From Trichobilharzia szidati (Eukaryota; Platyhelminthes; Trematoda; Strigeidida; Schistosomatidae), in assembly GCA_944472155.2 (NCBI GenBank), contig OX235275.1, positions 52,779,228 to 52,843,227 on the forward strand: a DNA stretch of 64,000 nucleotides, given 5' to 3'. The first letter of the stretch is position 1, and each line of letters opens with the position of its first letter. Under the pieces are notes generated by a model. The model was not told where the DNA came from, did no database searches, and saw only the letters and a program-made list of their open reading frames with translations. Shown one piece after another: positions 1-9,949 of the stretch. Made by a program: the position numbers and the translations under genes.

Positions 1-110
1 CAGCACCTGATTTGCCTTTCCTGCATCCAGCCAGCTTGTTCTGGTCGATGGGGTGGAGTTCTGCATCCAGTGCATCCTTTATTCTCTCCAAGAACATATC
101 AACCACCAAA
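1..110 (-). mobile_element. LINE-A reverse transcriptase fragment, inverted
   Basis: The reverse complement encodes the LINE-A stretch around ERIKDALDTEL, followed by QAGF and RKG-like residues. It abuts a plus-strand LINE-A 3' end at about position 110, a head-to-head junction that is repeated at 58236 in the second duplication copy. Confidence 0.65.
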
Positions 111-345
111 TATGCAGAAGAAACTGGAGATGGATTGGACACACATTGAGAAGAACGACGTCACGTGCCAGGGAAGCCCACAAGTGAAACCTCGATGTGA
201 AGCAACGAGTCAGGTATCGCTTCGAATGTGACATGGAGGAGAGTGTGTGTGAGGAGATGAAAAGTTGTCCGCAGTCCTGGAGCATCCAGCGAAGAGGATG
301 AAGTGGAGCTTTATGTTCTACTCGGAACCCAAGAGAATAATAATT
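111..345 (+). mobile_element. LINE-A 3'-end fragment
   Basis: It encodes a degraded version of the LINE-A C-terminal tail (ICRRxWRWIGHTLRR in the full copy) and ends with the LINE-A 3' signature, a GAAGxxxxTATGTTCxACT-like motif followed by AATAATAAT. It is heavily 5'-truncated and non-coding. Confidence 0.7.
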
Positions 346-524
346 ATGTTTATAATGTTGGCCATATTTAAACAAGAGTTATTTATTGCCTTCTTTCTCT
401 CATCTTTATTATTTAGATACAACTCCGCCTAAACAATTCCTCTCAGATAAGAATAACACACTTATTCAAGTAAGATCATTGTAATAATATCTAACATTTA
501 TCACATTTTATTTTTTAAGTATTA

Positions 525-935
525 GTTTTGTAGGGATTTTGTTTGATCTTTTGGAGGATTTCATCATGAGCTGACATCAGTTAAAGGATCATTGGAAAAC
601 CACCAGGGAGTACTCAACAGCCAGCTATTTCGTCAGCCTAGTTTGGGACTCTTCAGCAGCACACACCTACCGCCAGGGTTCGAACCCGGAGCCCTCTGGT
701 TACAAGGCGAGCTCGCAAACCATTAAACCACTGGGGCCCGATCCAGTGGCCAGCCCGTGAATTCTAACTTCTGCGAATTCATGACATATCGCGACCACTT
801 CGCAATGTCTTCTTCGATGAGTTACTGCCTCACCTTCAATCTGCTGTACCCTACTGGTCACGGCTTCTCACTAGAACCCCAGGTAACTGCCTACCTGAAT
901 AGGTGCAGTCGCTAGTGAGCATCAGACCAATTTTC
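525..935 (-). repeat. SINE2 (tRNA-promoter repeat with hammerhead-like fold)
   Basis: The reverse complement has a pol III A box (GGTTTAATGG region), a B box (GGTTCGAACCC), then CTGAAGAGTCCCAAACTAGG and a GAAA, the hammerhead arrangement seen intact at 17728-17773. Here helix II and III carry small insertions. It lies head-to-head with the plus-strand copy at 945-1150. Confidence 0.7.
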
Positions 936-944
936 AAGTATTGG

Positions 945-1150
945 TTTTCTTTAGGGAATTTTATTTTATTGGTTGGAGGATTTCATCATGGATCGGGTCC
1001 CAGTGGCTTAGTGGTCTACGCGCTCGCTGGCCTTGTAACCAGAAGGTCCTAGGTTCGAAGCCTGACGGTAGGTGCGTACTGATGAAGGGTCTCAAGCTGG
1101 GCTGACGAAACAGCTGGCTGTTCAGTACTCCCACAGTTAATTTTTATTTT
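945..1150 (+). repeat. SINE2, plus-strand partner
   Basis: A box TGGCTTAGTGGTCTACG and B box GGTTCGAAGCCTG are visible, followed by CTGATGAAGGGTCTC and GACGAAACAGC. It forms a head-to-head pair with 525-935. The hammerhead core is altered: an A stands where the first C of the core should follow helix I. Confidence 0.65.
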
Positions 1151-1299
1151 TCGTTTGAAAACTGTTATGACGAGTCAGTGTAGTATGTAGAAAGTCGAGT
1201 ATACAAGATGCTCCTCTCTTACTTACGAAATTCTTCATCAGTAAGACGAAATTTATTCATCTCTCATTTAGAGCTAGGCCACTTTGACCACCTTAATCT

Positions 1300-1480
1300 C
1301 CTAACCGATCTCTGACTGTATGGCTAGGGAATACAGCTTTGAATCTCGAAGGGAATATCAATCAGAATCCTTCATGATGGTTGCGGATACGCCTTCTTGA
1401 TGACTGCCAGCAAATATGAGACCAAAATCAAGCAAGGGCTTCCTGCTGTTTGCCTCTCCAACTCGTCTAATATCAATTTT
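1300..1480 (+). repeat. SINE3, degraded
   Basis: The order ATCTCTGACT, a TTTGAATCTC B-box-like motif, TGGTTGCGGATACGCCTTCTTG and TTCCTGC...TTGCCTC matches the SINE3 copies near 16400 and 22400. The hammerhead-like part is strongly eroded. The same copy occurs at 59445-59620. Confidence 0.5.
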
Positions 1481-1706
1481 CTAACTGTTCTGTGATAATT
1501 ACACTACCAGAAATGTAACTTTTTGTTTAGAACCATTAGTTCCTTTTATAAATTTGGATAGTGTTATAAGAATAATGGAGATTATCTGGAAACATATGTG
1601 ATGTATTCACGCAATACATGATCCCTCAAGCATTTACTTGTAAAGTCAATTTCTATGAAAACATGAATAGCCAATTAAAATACACAAATGATTTAAGAAT
1701 AATTAA

Positions 1707-2060
1707 TACTAGCAGTGGAATCCAGGATGCGCATTTCGTCCTATTTGGGACTCGTTGGTGGCTGGATATACCTGCATTCCCCAGTGAGTGATGATGTTCC
1801 CACCGAGGCTCGAACCCAGTGCCCATAGTTTCAAACGGTAAAGCGTTACCCACTAGACCACTTGGTCCATGAGAGCCACCTCTTGTGAAACGGTTTAGAT
1901 TTTCCCGTCGATTGATTGGACCGAAGTGCTCGGTCTCAGGTTGACATGTCTGTTGGCTTTTTGTGCAGATGCTTCGACGATGTCTGGGCATGTAATTAAT
2001 ACCATTTAATTGGTGGATGGTGACTAGCAGTGGAATCCAGGATGCGCATTTCGTCCTGGA
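1707..2060 (-). repeat. SM-alpha-type repeat, about one unit plus the start of a tandem unit
   Basis: The reverse complement carries an A-box-like GTGGTCTAGTGG, a B box GGTTCGAGCCTC, and the hammerhead signature AGTCCCAAATAGGACGAAAT followed by CCTGGATTCCACTGC. At 2023-2058 the first 35 bases recur about 315 bp on, as in a head-to-tail array. It is missing from the second duplication copy, so it inserted later or was lost there. Confidence 0.8.
1715..1770 (-). ncRNA. SM-alpha hammerhead ribozyme, core mutated
   Basis: Read on the minus strand: helix I TATCCAG/CTGGATTCC, helix II GTCC/GGAC with a five-base loop, GAAA, helix III ATGCGCAT (self-complementary) and cleavage triplet ATC. The CUGANGA strand reads CCAACGA with extra bases before it, so the conserved U and G are lost. 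Self-cleavage is therefore unlikely. Schistosome SM-alpha hammerheads are known from the literature. Confidence 0.7.
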
Positions 2061-2267
2061 TTTGATTATATGTAATCACATAAGGATTACTGAGGTAGAT
2101 GGGTTGAGCATAATAGCAAAATTATTTTTGTATACACACAAGTGGGGGGAGGCTTAAATTTACGCATAGATATATCACCTCAGTGTGTTTCATTGACTTT
2201 GTCTTCTTTCAATATGATACATTCTACATAATTTTGTTTAAATTTGTTTCATATCTCTGCGGGTTTC

Positions 2268-2425
2268 TCATTGTGCGTCGCTGGCACAATGGCAGAATGT
2301 TCTCCAACCACACATGTGGTCCGTGGCTCGTCCCCCAACCGACGTGGCACTCTTTTACTTCGCTAAAGCCAGTAATGAGACTGGTAAAGAAGGAAAGTTG
2401 GGTATGAGTTGTCACAAACAATTGT
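2268..2425 (+). repeat. SINE4-like tRNA-derived repeat, degraded
   Basis: GTGCGTCGCTGGCACAATGG resembles the 5' end of SINE4 at 18229 and 62983, and a TTTACTTCGCTAAAGCC then GGTAAAGAAGGAAAGTTGGG body follows. The B box is eroded and the LINE-A-like tail is absent. It is shared by both duplication copies, so it predates the duplication. Confidence 0.6.
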
Positions 2426-3025
2426 TAAAAAGTAGTTCCGTAATAATATGAACAGTTTGATGAAAGAGTTGTACTCAGGATACACATAGGAACAAAGTAG
2501 AGAATACGAAATTACGTAAGAATTCTAAGTGAATGCAAGAATTTTAAGCAATTAAAGAAACAGGCAAACAAACAAAATTAAGTCATCAAAAATCAACAAA
2601 GTCGTTACCATGATAATAGAAGTGGTTGAGTAATTCTCTTTTGTATGCACAGCTCTGGTTTTTCTATGTGAATGGCCAGAGTTTCAGCAATACAAAGAAG
2701 ACAGAACCGTATTGCCTTTGGTAGGTTATTCTTGTCTCTTTAGATTACGCCTCCTTCAAAGCTCTGGCCATTCACATAGAAAAACCGGAGCTGTGCATGC
2801 AAAAGACAATTACTCAACCACTTCTGCTGTCATGGTAACAACTTTGTTGATTTTTGATGACTTAATTTTGTTTGTTTGCCTGTTTCTTTAATTGCATATA
2901 ATTCTTATATTCATTTAGAACTCTTACGTAATTTCGTATTCTCTACTTTGAGTACAACTCAGTCACCAAACTATTCATATTACTACATAACTCCTTTTTA
3001 ACAACTGTTTGTGACAACTAGTCAC
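2405..3025. repeat. PLE 3'-end foldback
   Basis: 2405-2690 and 2757-3021 are imperfect inverted repeats around a spacer of about 65 bp. Each arm contains the PLE C-terminal stretch IEKPELCMQK followed by a short tail and stop, similar to the intact PLE at 46837 (LKPDLCVQK). So two truncated PLE 3' ends face each other. The duplication copy is 59975-60590. Confidence 0.65.
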
Positions 3026-3294
3026 CTTTGTTACTACACTAGTTTCATTAACACCCAATTTTCTTAACTGTTTTTGTATTACTTAACTCCACCGAAAACT
3101 TACTAGTTCTCAACTATTTAGTTAAAATAATCAAAGCCAACTGTACTTTTGTTTGACAAATGTAATGTACACATACATACAAAATAACCCATAATATGTG
3201 TTAGCAATTGTACAGCTAAGAAATTGAATTCGCCGCCGAAGAGAGACTCTTCGCTGAACTACGTGTACTGTTTTCATTAATACCTGGATGGGGA

Positions 3295-3515
3295 TTACTC
3301 ATGAATGTGAAATGTAATTTGGTGAATGGTGACTAGAGTGCATTTCTTGTTTATTTGGTACTAGTCACCTTGGATATGCCTGTATTCCTCAGTGAGTTGA
3401 TGGCCTTCCCTCCTGACACTTGAACGCAGTACCTATCGCCTTAAACACCAAAGTGTTATCCACCAGACCACTTGGGCCACGAGAACCACTACATCTTGTG
3501 CAATAGGAAATTCAA
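3295..3515 (-). repeat. SM-alpha-type repeat, strongly degraded
   Basis: The reverse complement keeps CCAAGTGGTCTGGTGGATAAC (20 bases quoted at most: CCAAGTGGTCTGGTGGATAA) and a weak B box, but the hammerhead part is deleted between TGACTAG and the TTTGGTACTAG stretch. It is also present at 60830-61010, so it is older than the duplication. Confidence 0.55.
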
Positions 3516-3958
3516 AATTAAATTATGAATTTACGTTATGAGGCGAGGAGGTTACATTTCATTCATCAGGATGCAGTTCAACAGCGCATGAATTCTAGTG
3601 ATCCTCAAAGTACCGATTTATTGGCCTTAGAAATGAAGAAAAATAAATGACCACGTTCCTGAATATAGTGATGGTTGGAGAGCGTCAACAGGAACTCCTG
3701 GTGGATATCTAGTTATAAATGAAAGCTCACCACGATGGTGAGTCTTCTACCTGGATGCCTCCATACTGCAGATTCGATTGACAGAATTCAGTCAGCATCA
3801 AGACTGAAGGCTTGGACGAGATAACAGTAGATACACCTCAAATGACCAGTCAGTCTGTACACTTGATCTTTATACCATAGTGTCTGAACACTACATATTT
3901 CTTTTAATAGGTGTATATTGAGAAAAGTGGTTGTCTTTTCCACTTCGTACAACAAATA
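3516..3958. other. No gene recognised; old repeat remnants
   Basis: No convincing exon or element was seen. A CACCACGATGGTGAG stretch and AGTCAGCATCAAGACTGAAGG resemble the 3' half of SINE3, but too weakly for a firm call. 3950-3958 (CAACAAATA) is the left target-site copy of the PLE insertion that follows. Confidence 0.4.
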
Positions 3959-4012
3959 TTTTTTTTCCTATGAAGTACAAAAGAAATTTAGTGAAAACCT
4001 TCGGCCACAGAG

Positions 4013-4693
4013 TTGGTTAGAGCTATATGCTCAGAAGAAGTAATTGAAGATGAATTAGGCATTGTATATGATACTGTGATCGAAAATAGCTATCCCGAAA
4101 AATTTATCAAGAAATACATGACAAAGAAAGCGGAAAAGGACTACTCACTATCTGTAAACAAGAAGCCACTTTATATACGACTACAATTCATGGGCGATAT
4201 ACCAAGTGAGATAATTACGAGGAAATTACGAAAATCAGTTCAAAGAACTTTTAATGCTGGCGAACTACACGTATTATTCTCTACACGACCGATGATGCTA
4301 CCTCGACTGAAAGATGAAGTACCTTGACTAGCTACTTCAAATTGTATCTATCAGTTCAACTGCGCTGCTTGTGGAGCGAGTTATATTGACCGTTGCTCTA
4401 GGAACTTGATTTTTCGTGGTCGAGAACATCTCCCACTGTGGCTAAGTAAAGGTGTAGTGAAAACCAATAACAGTTCGATATTGGACCATCTGGTGCAAAC
4501 CGGCCGCATAGACACCGTGGAAGAATCCTTATCTATAATCTACCGGGTGCCTAATAAATTGCCAAAATCATCGACGTTCCGCATGCTCCAAACAGCAGAA
4601 GCTATTGCAATTCGCCTCAAACAACCAGTGCTCTGTGTTCAAAAGAAGCAAGTTCAGCCAGCCCCTACTACTGCCCTGACCGGCCTTCAGTAG
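4013..4693 (+). pseudogene. PLE linker and GIY-YIG endonuclease, broken
   Basis: PLE proteins are a reverse transcriptase followed by a GIY-YIG nuclease that nicks the target. 4013-4327 encodes the linker, with FMGDIPSEIITRKLRKSVQR and FSTRP. A TGA at 4325-4327 stops the frame; it resumes with IYQFNCAACGASYID (an eroded C-x-C...YIG core), then EHLPLWLSKG, SSILDHLVQTG and LKQPVLCVQKK to a stop at 4693. The YIG glycine is replaced by D, a second lesion. No RT is present because the copy is 5'-truncated. It is closely matched on the minus strand at 20095-20490. Confidence 0.75.
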
Positions 4694-4878
4694 AGACTAT
4701 AAATTCATGAATTTGTAATATTATATTTCCTATTTTTTTTGACATTCAGTTGATTGTGACTTTGATGCTATTGAACTGTAATCTATCGATATTATTACTG
4801 TTGATTCGATGTTATTTAAACATTAATGTTGTTCATAAAACTAATTCATTCATTCACTATAATGTGTATATATAACTG

Positions 4879-4925
4879 CAGAGCCTGATGATGAAGGGGT
4901 TATCGAAAAGAGTACTGTTTGTTCA
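4879..4925 (+). ncRNA. PLE hammerhead-like motif, type c
   Basis: GAGC, CTGATGA, a small hairpin, then GAAA (4905-4908), a nearly self-complementary AAAGAGTACTGTTT, then GTTC that can pair with GAGC. This is a type I hammerhead layout with short helix I. Two extra bases between helix II and GAAA make activity uncertain. PLE-encoded hammerheads are established in animals. Confidence 0.5.
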
Positions 4926-5091
4926 GTATCCATTCTTTTGAAAAATATTTTAATGGGCATTTTTAATCAATAAATAGTAAATCGATCTTTTCGGGGGCCA
5001 TCAAACAATTCTTCCTGTTACTCAAAATCCTTTAGTAGGATGAACACTATCTGAACTACCTTTTGCCTCTTTGTTTATTGATTATTTTTAG

Positions 5092-5152
5092 GCTAATTTA
5101 GTACCATTATCGAAGGTATTCTATGATCCTATTGATACACGTGCTGAAAGTG
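5092..5152 (+). CDS. ASPSCR1: Host gene exon A (TUG/ASPSCR1-like)
   Basis: This internal exon lies between a TTTTTAG acceptor and a GTAAGT donor. It reads ANLVPLSKVFYDPIDTRAES with one base left over, and joins exon B in phase to give a valine. I cannot align this part to a specific TUG segment. It is assigned to the gene because all seven exons chain in phase without a stop. The upstream phase is 0. A second copy with a 20-bp insertion sits at 61565-61645. Confidence 0.7.
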
Positions 5153-5640
5153 GTAAGTTTTCTTTCATTTTCATCTTATTCACTATTGTTATTATTATTA
5201 TTATTATGGATTCTAGAGTCCATTTACACCATTGGTTTGGAATAATCAGGGTTTTCTAGTTCTCCTAGGTAGAGGAGCTACCTGTATGTTCACCAATCGG
5301 GTGGTCAGCACAAGACGTCCGGACTCACCCTTTCACTTTTATGTGAGGAACACTTCTGCCAGATGAAGTCAGTGATGAATAGGACTCACCTTACAGGAAG
5401 CTACGGTTCGAGAGGAGAACTGAAGTTTATTCAAGCTCTGACGATAGGAGGTCCTTTATGAGAGAGGACACAAAGAGCTTTACGGTATTGTGTGAAGGGT
5501 AATGATATTACTACTCAACTGCTCGAACTTAGTTAAAGTATAATCGGGTTCGAACCCTTAACCTTGTGATTGGCGACTGAGCAGCGCCGTATACTAGTGA
5601 GGAATAGCTCCATCGCTAAGAAATGCAAAGGAAACTAAAT
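5153..5640. other. Intron sequence, unclassified
   Basis: Intron A-B begins here. A short (ATT)n run lies at about 5195-5206. The GTTCGAACCCTTAACC motif at about 5550 resembles a pol III B box of an unidentified tRNA-like repeat, also present near 62020. Nothing else was recognised. Confidence 0.4.
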
Positions 5641-7260
5641 AACATTCAATTAGAAAATAATGAAAAAAATGGTTAGTTTTGATATAATTAGTCTTTACAC
5701 TAATATATACCAATTAATATGACCTTAGAAGCATTTAAATGTGAACTAACTTCTGATCCCGAACTTAGTCATAGGACAACGCTGCCCATTGAGAAAATTA
5801 TTTCAGGAATTCAATTATGCCTCACATCTACTATCTTTAAATTCCAAGGAAAAATATATCGACAAAAAGAAGGTGTAGCAATGGGATCACCACTAATATT
5901 CCCTATCGTAGTAGATATATTTATGGACAGCTGGGAAAATATTGCTCTTAATATATTTAATCCTACTCCAAAAATATGGTGGAGATATGTGGATGACACT
6001 TTCACTCACAGTGTTAAAAACAGAACATATCTCTCTCTAGCTTCTTCACACACACACACATAAACTCACTAGTGAAGGGAATAAAATTCACATTTGAAGC
6101 CGAAAATGAACAAGGAGAATTAGCTGTGATGTTAGATTGTAAAATAAAACGAACAGAAGAAGGTAGACTGCACACCAGCGTTTATAAAAAACCAACGCAT
6201 TCTGCTAATAGATATTTAGACTTTAATTCGTCTCATCCGTTCGTTATCTGTTTCTGAAGGCAGGCTCAGTTAAGTGTCTAACAAACCAAGCCATAGCACT
6301 TAGTAGTACAAAAAAGACCTAAATGATTAAATGAAACAGATAGCAGAAGCGCTGGTATTAAATAACTATCCTATAAAATTCATTAGGAAGATCAAAAAGG
6401 CCAAAAGCAAAATAAAAATAATTGTGAAACTAGTAATGATAACATAAATAAGAGAGAATATAAGTCATCTACATTTGTACCATATAAGGAGGAGAAATCT
6501 AAGACACTCCCTATGTAGGATTCTTAATACAGCAGGAATTTGAGTGGCATTTAAACCTACAAACTCACTCAGAGACAAGCTCTGTAGGTTAAAGGACAAA
6601 ATGCCTTGCAATGACTGTTAGTTTGGTCAACTACATAGGTCAAACTAGTAGATTGGGGGTAGTCCGATTGTCTTAATATAAAAATTTAGCTAAGGTAAGA
6701 ATCGTTGACCCCACGAAGATAAATAATTTAGAGAAAGGCTCAACACTACATTGCACTGCATGCATTAACACAAAACTACACAACAGGGTGGGAGAGGTTT
6801 AAAATTCTAAGAAGTAATCTATGTAGGTGGAGAGACAGGGGTTGAATACTGAATCCTTGTTCATCGAGTCTACACCCAACACATGCAATAGGAATGACCC
6901 AATGCAAATACCAAAAATATGGAAGATATTATCACCACCAGTCAGTCAAATCAGAGAAGGATAATAAATAATCTCAAAATTCTATTTCCATTCAAGCACA
7001 TCATAACATTCTAACAAGTAACTTATTATGACTATAAAAACATTCGTCTTATTTCCCATCTAATTGTAATTGATCAATCTTAATGTACATTATCCCATAT
7101 TAATTTTTATTCAAATATCTGGTCAATTCCACACATGTATATAAATCAAGCAAGAAAGTTGTGTGAGTAACTTCATATGATTATGAGGAATAATTTGTGC
7201 TCGATAGGTGGTCATCAGTCACTATTACTGTATACCAAAACTGTGTGATTTTATCAAAAT
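5640..7260 (+). mobile_element. PLE with reverse transcriptase remnants
   Basis: A decayed Penelope-like element. It runs from the RT start (MVSFDIISLYTN) through the catalytic YVDD region, the KPTHSANRYLDF linker and a GIY-YIG remnant (MPCNDC) to a 3' region with GAAAGTTGTGTGAGTAA. Its equivalent in duplication copy 2 is 62100-63990. Stops and frameshifts are scattered throughout, so it is dead. Confidence 0.8.
5670..6490 (+). pseudogene. PLE reverse transcriptase, broken
   Basis: PLE RTs are telomerase-like and prime on nicked DNA. Visible motifs: VSFDIISLYTN at about 5671, EGVAMGSPL at about 5870, then WWRYVDDTF at about 5980 with the YVDD catalytic pair intact. The frame breaks after a CACACA run at 6050 and resumes at 6072 with FTFEAENEQGELAVMLDCK, KRTEEG and KKPTHSANRYLDFNSSHP, then stops at 6257 and continues in pieces to a YPIKFIRK-like stretch. 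A fuller version of the linker is at 11505 and 62711. Confidence 0.75.
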
Positions 7261-7407
7261 AAAAATTTTATCCATAATAGAGCTTCATCGCTACTCTCAC
7301 ACTCTCATATTATTATTATTATTTTGATTTACCTCCTTACTACTTTCAGTCACTTAATGGGATTATTCTTTTCTTTTTGTGTGATTATCTTATAATTTAT
7401 TATTTAG

Positions 7408-7480
7408 TCCTACAACCAGATGTGTTAGAAAAAGCCACTGAGGAGAATTTTGTTAAAGCTCAATCGATTGTTTCTAACTG
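7408..7480 (+). CDS. ASPSCR1: Host gene exon B
   Basis: Acceptor TATTTAG, donor GTATGT. With the G from exon A it reads VLQPDVLEKATEENFVKAQS then IVSN, and leaves TG, which exon C completes to tryptophan. It is acidic and probably helical. I do not recognise a domain here. The downstream duplication copy ends just before the place where this exon would lie. Confidence 0.7.
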
Positions 7481-7509
7481 GTATGTTGTGTTTATTTATT
7501 ATTGGTGTT

Positions 7510-7660
7510 GTTGTTGATGGTGATCTTTGCATTTGCTGTTTTTATTTTAAATCGGGTGGTTTTTTTTATTATAGCTTGAAACCACACAGTATTTTTGGTA
7601 CAAGTATGGAATTTTCAGCATATGATATCGGTAGCCCAAATTTTGCAGGCCGACCATAGA
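7510..7660 (-). mobile_element. Possible LINE-C 3'-end scrap
   Basis: TTTATTATAGCTTGAAACCACACAGT and GGTACAAGTATGGAATTTTCAGCATAT resemble the LINE-C 3' end at 29700-29770 (CTTTATTCCAGAAACAGTAC..., GGAATTTTCAGCATAT). It is short and weak. Confidence 0.4.
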
Positions 7661-7667
7661 TATCAGG

Positions 7668-7746
7668 TGTTCGTCGGCAGGCGATCGAACCCCGAACCAT
7701 GTGCATGGTCGGCGAGAGTCCTAACCGCTGTGCTGCAGACGCACTG
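7668..7746 (-). repeat. SINE4-like tRNA head, minus strand
   Basis: The reverse complement reads GTGCGTCTGCAGCACAGCGG...GCCGACCATGCACATGGTTC...GGGTTCGATCGCCTGCCGAC, which matches the tRNA-like head of SINE4. The body and tail are missing; LINE-B-like sequence follows directly. Confidence 0.65.
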
Positions 7747-7749
7747 ACT

Positions 7750-8640
7750 TGTCTCTCCCTGAGCTGAGTCAAACTGGGTACACGGCTGATGTACTCCGAC
7801 TGACTGGCTGGCTGGCTGCTTTCAACGTAGAACTTTGATGCACAGATTTGCAGCAGTCCCAGTTGCCTGACTCCCACCATGTAGTACACAAAGCAAGAGA
7901 ATGGATTAGGTAAAGAGAGATTCGTCAAAAGAGAGAGATAATAAACAGAAGTGTGAGTGAGGGGAAAAGAATAGTAATATGGAAGAACAATACCATTTTA
8001 TTGGATATGATAAGTTACAAAGAGTAGTGAATGTATATGCGCCAGCCATCATTGAGAACGATGAGTTTGAGCTAGCCATATCATCAATTGTTTCCATCCT
8101 TCATTGGTTTGTATCAACCCAAGGACCCCAGCCAGGAAGTCTACACCTTCCTACGCGGCTGGCTGGCTTAAACTAACTGTTGTGGATTTCATTGAGTGAT
8201 GAAGCCATGTTTTGGTTTGACCTCCGCTAGCTTTTTTCCAGACTGACCCTATGTCATCTAACATAACCCATTGTCGAGGAAGGCGATGGCTAGGGATGCA
8301 TACGTAACACATGTCCTAACCATCCCTCTTAATCGGCGTAACTTCACAGTCTCGTATATTGATTTCTCGTCCAACTCACCTAGCACTCGACCGAAGCCTG
8401 ACCTCAATATTGCTCACCTTATTATACAACTTCATACGGGAGATGGAGCCTTTTCATGTCCTCCACTCTCAATGGCCAGGTCTCACAGACAGCCATAAAG
8501 GAGGACAGAGTGAACTGCTGGAGTGCAGTAAACACGTCCTTTGGTCGACAGCCAGGCAGCCAGCCGGATATGACGTCTATTAAGCGTGAGATGGCGTAAG
8601 TCGGTGAACTCGGCCCCAAACGAGGAAAACAGTTGGTTAA
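7750..8640 (-). mobile_element. LINE-B-related 3' fragment, diverged
   Basis: Its order mirrors the reverse complement of LINE-B 55640-56400: the CCAGCCAG tail, the ATGCGCATGG-type segment, a CATTGAGAACGATGAGTTTGAGC block also seen at 10150 and 45815, and the start of the YLGSCIS-to-LLYGGETWP region. Many indels make it clearly older than the copy at 9950. Confidence 0.6.
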
Positions 8641-8732
8641 TCAGTGTTCAGATCATTTCGGTGATCTGACTAGCAAACAATACACTAGTTAATGTGAGTG
8701 GTATTCGACTACTCATCCCAGTCCGACAGTCA

Positions 8733-9395
8733 GTATTATTTTAACAACAGAAGACGAGGGCCAGGGAACAGATCGTCTATTGAGAAAATCAACAGATATT
8801 TATATTCAAGCATTGGTTTGTAGGGATTTGTTTGATTGGTTACAAGATTTCATCATGGGCTGACATTGGTTAGAGAACCATTGGAAAACCTGGGAGTACT
8901 GGACAGCTGTTTCGTCTTAGTTTGGGACTCTTCATCAGGACGTACCCACCGGGGGTTTGAACCCAGGACCTTCTGGTTGCAAGGCGAGCTCGTATACCAT
9001 TAAGCCACTGGAACCCGATCCAATGGCCCATGAATTCTAACTTGTGCCAATTCACGATATAGCGCAACCGCTAGCCCAATGTCTTCGGCGAGTATTTCTC
9101 CTCACACCCGACCTGCTGCACCCTACTGGTCATTATTATTATTCGTTATTATTACCAGAGAAACAACGTCTTCTGATTGGTTGTTCTCTCTTGCTGAAAG
9201 TTATTCTGTTATCTCTTCGTGGCCATTTCTTTGAAGGTCAAACCATATATCTGCCAATCGTATCCGCCCACGTAAAGTCTGCTGTGATTGGTTTTTGAGT
9301 TATTCTTCGTTCTTGTTTTTTTTTAATCGTGACCAAGATTTGCAACGTAAACATTGATGTAAATTACTGTCTACCAATTTTTGGCTAGCAAACAG
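8733..9395 (+). repeat. Foldback element FB, copy interrupted by SINE2
   Basis: TTAACAACAGAAGACGAGGG...CAACAGATATTTATATTCAAG at the left, and the AACAACGTCTTCTGATTGGT...ATTACTGTCTACCAATTTTTGGCTAG at the right, together match the left arm of the intact foldback at 44596-45183. A SINE2 (8812-9130) is inserted between them. Only one arm is present. Confidence 0.65.
8812..9130 (-). repeat. SINE2 inserted into foldback element
   Basis: The reverse complement shows GGGTCCCAGTGGCTTAATGG-like A box, GGTTCAAACCCCC B box and CTGATGAAGAGTCCC...GACGAAACAGCTGTCCAGTAC. Helix II and the self-complementary helix III are good, but the core C before UGAAGA is replaced. It splits the FB copy, so it is younger than that copy. 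Confidence 0.75.
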
Positions 9396-9399
9396 CTCT

Positions 9400-9945
9400 C
9401 ACCACAGTCTACATGTTGTGTTCACCTTTAGTTTCCCTCATTCAATGCGTAGCAATGCCTTTAGGCATTGTCAGAACTCAACTATCGGGAATCTAATTTT
9501 ATACATATTCTATGGACGCTGTAAGCCACACTTATAGTATTAGGGGTGATGTCACTGCCCATTTACCCAGGCTGAAGTTGGCGAAGTAGGATGCCAATAT
9601 GGGATCCACTAGTTTTGATTGATAGTCAAGTGTTTAGGTCAATGAACCACATCTCCCCACATAGAGCCGGACCACATGCTTGATTGTCGAGCATTCTACT
9701 GCTCAAACATCGAAAATTCATCAGCTAACACTGCTCAGTGTGAAAGTAAATGGCGTGTTACGTTTCTCTCATCATTTTTTATTGATACTCTTGTGAATGA
9801 ATCTCGGAAAGTACTCAGTTTTTGGATGAAATTTCTTTCAATTCTTCTCCTAGAACGTCAGAGGTACAGATACGCCGAATGCTAGTGGCTAGGAATTTAA
9901 TTCCAACTCATTCATGGAATTATTTATCTTATTATGTAATTCTAA
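9400..9945. other. Intron sequence, no element recognised
   Basis: Intron B-C. No exon-like segment with matching phase and no known repeat was seen. A small hairpin GCAATGCCTTTAGGCATTG lies at about 9451. Confidence 0.4.
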
Positions 9946-9949
9946 TCTG

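Larger units (their letters stand above)
3959..4976 (+). mobile_element. PLE insertion, 5'-truncated, absent from duplication copy 2
   Basis: Copy 2 reads straight through at 61441-61449 (CAATAAATA), while here CAACAAATA (3950-3958) and CAATAAATA (4968-4976) flank about 1 kb of PLE sequence. This gives an empty site and a probable 9-bp target-site duplication with one mismatch. The insert holds the linker and GIY-YIG region, a 3' untranslated part and a hammerhead-like end. Confidence 0.8.
1..7260. repeat. Segmental duplication, copy 1
   Basis: The order LINE-A fragments, SINE2 pair, SINE3, SINE4, PLE foldback, degraded SM-alpha, host exon A and PLE is repeated at 58131-63990 in the same orientation. 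Long stretches are readily alignable by eye, with scattered substitutions and small indels. Copy 1 is about 1.4 kb longer, mainly because of an SM-alpha insertion (about 1510-2100) and a PLE insertion (3959-4976). The true left edge may lie before the window. Confidence 0.85.
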
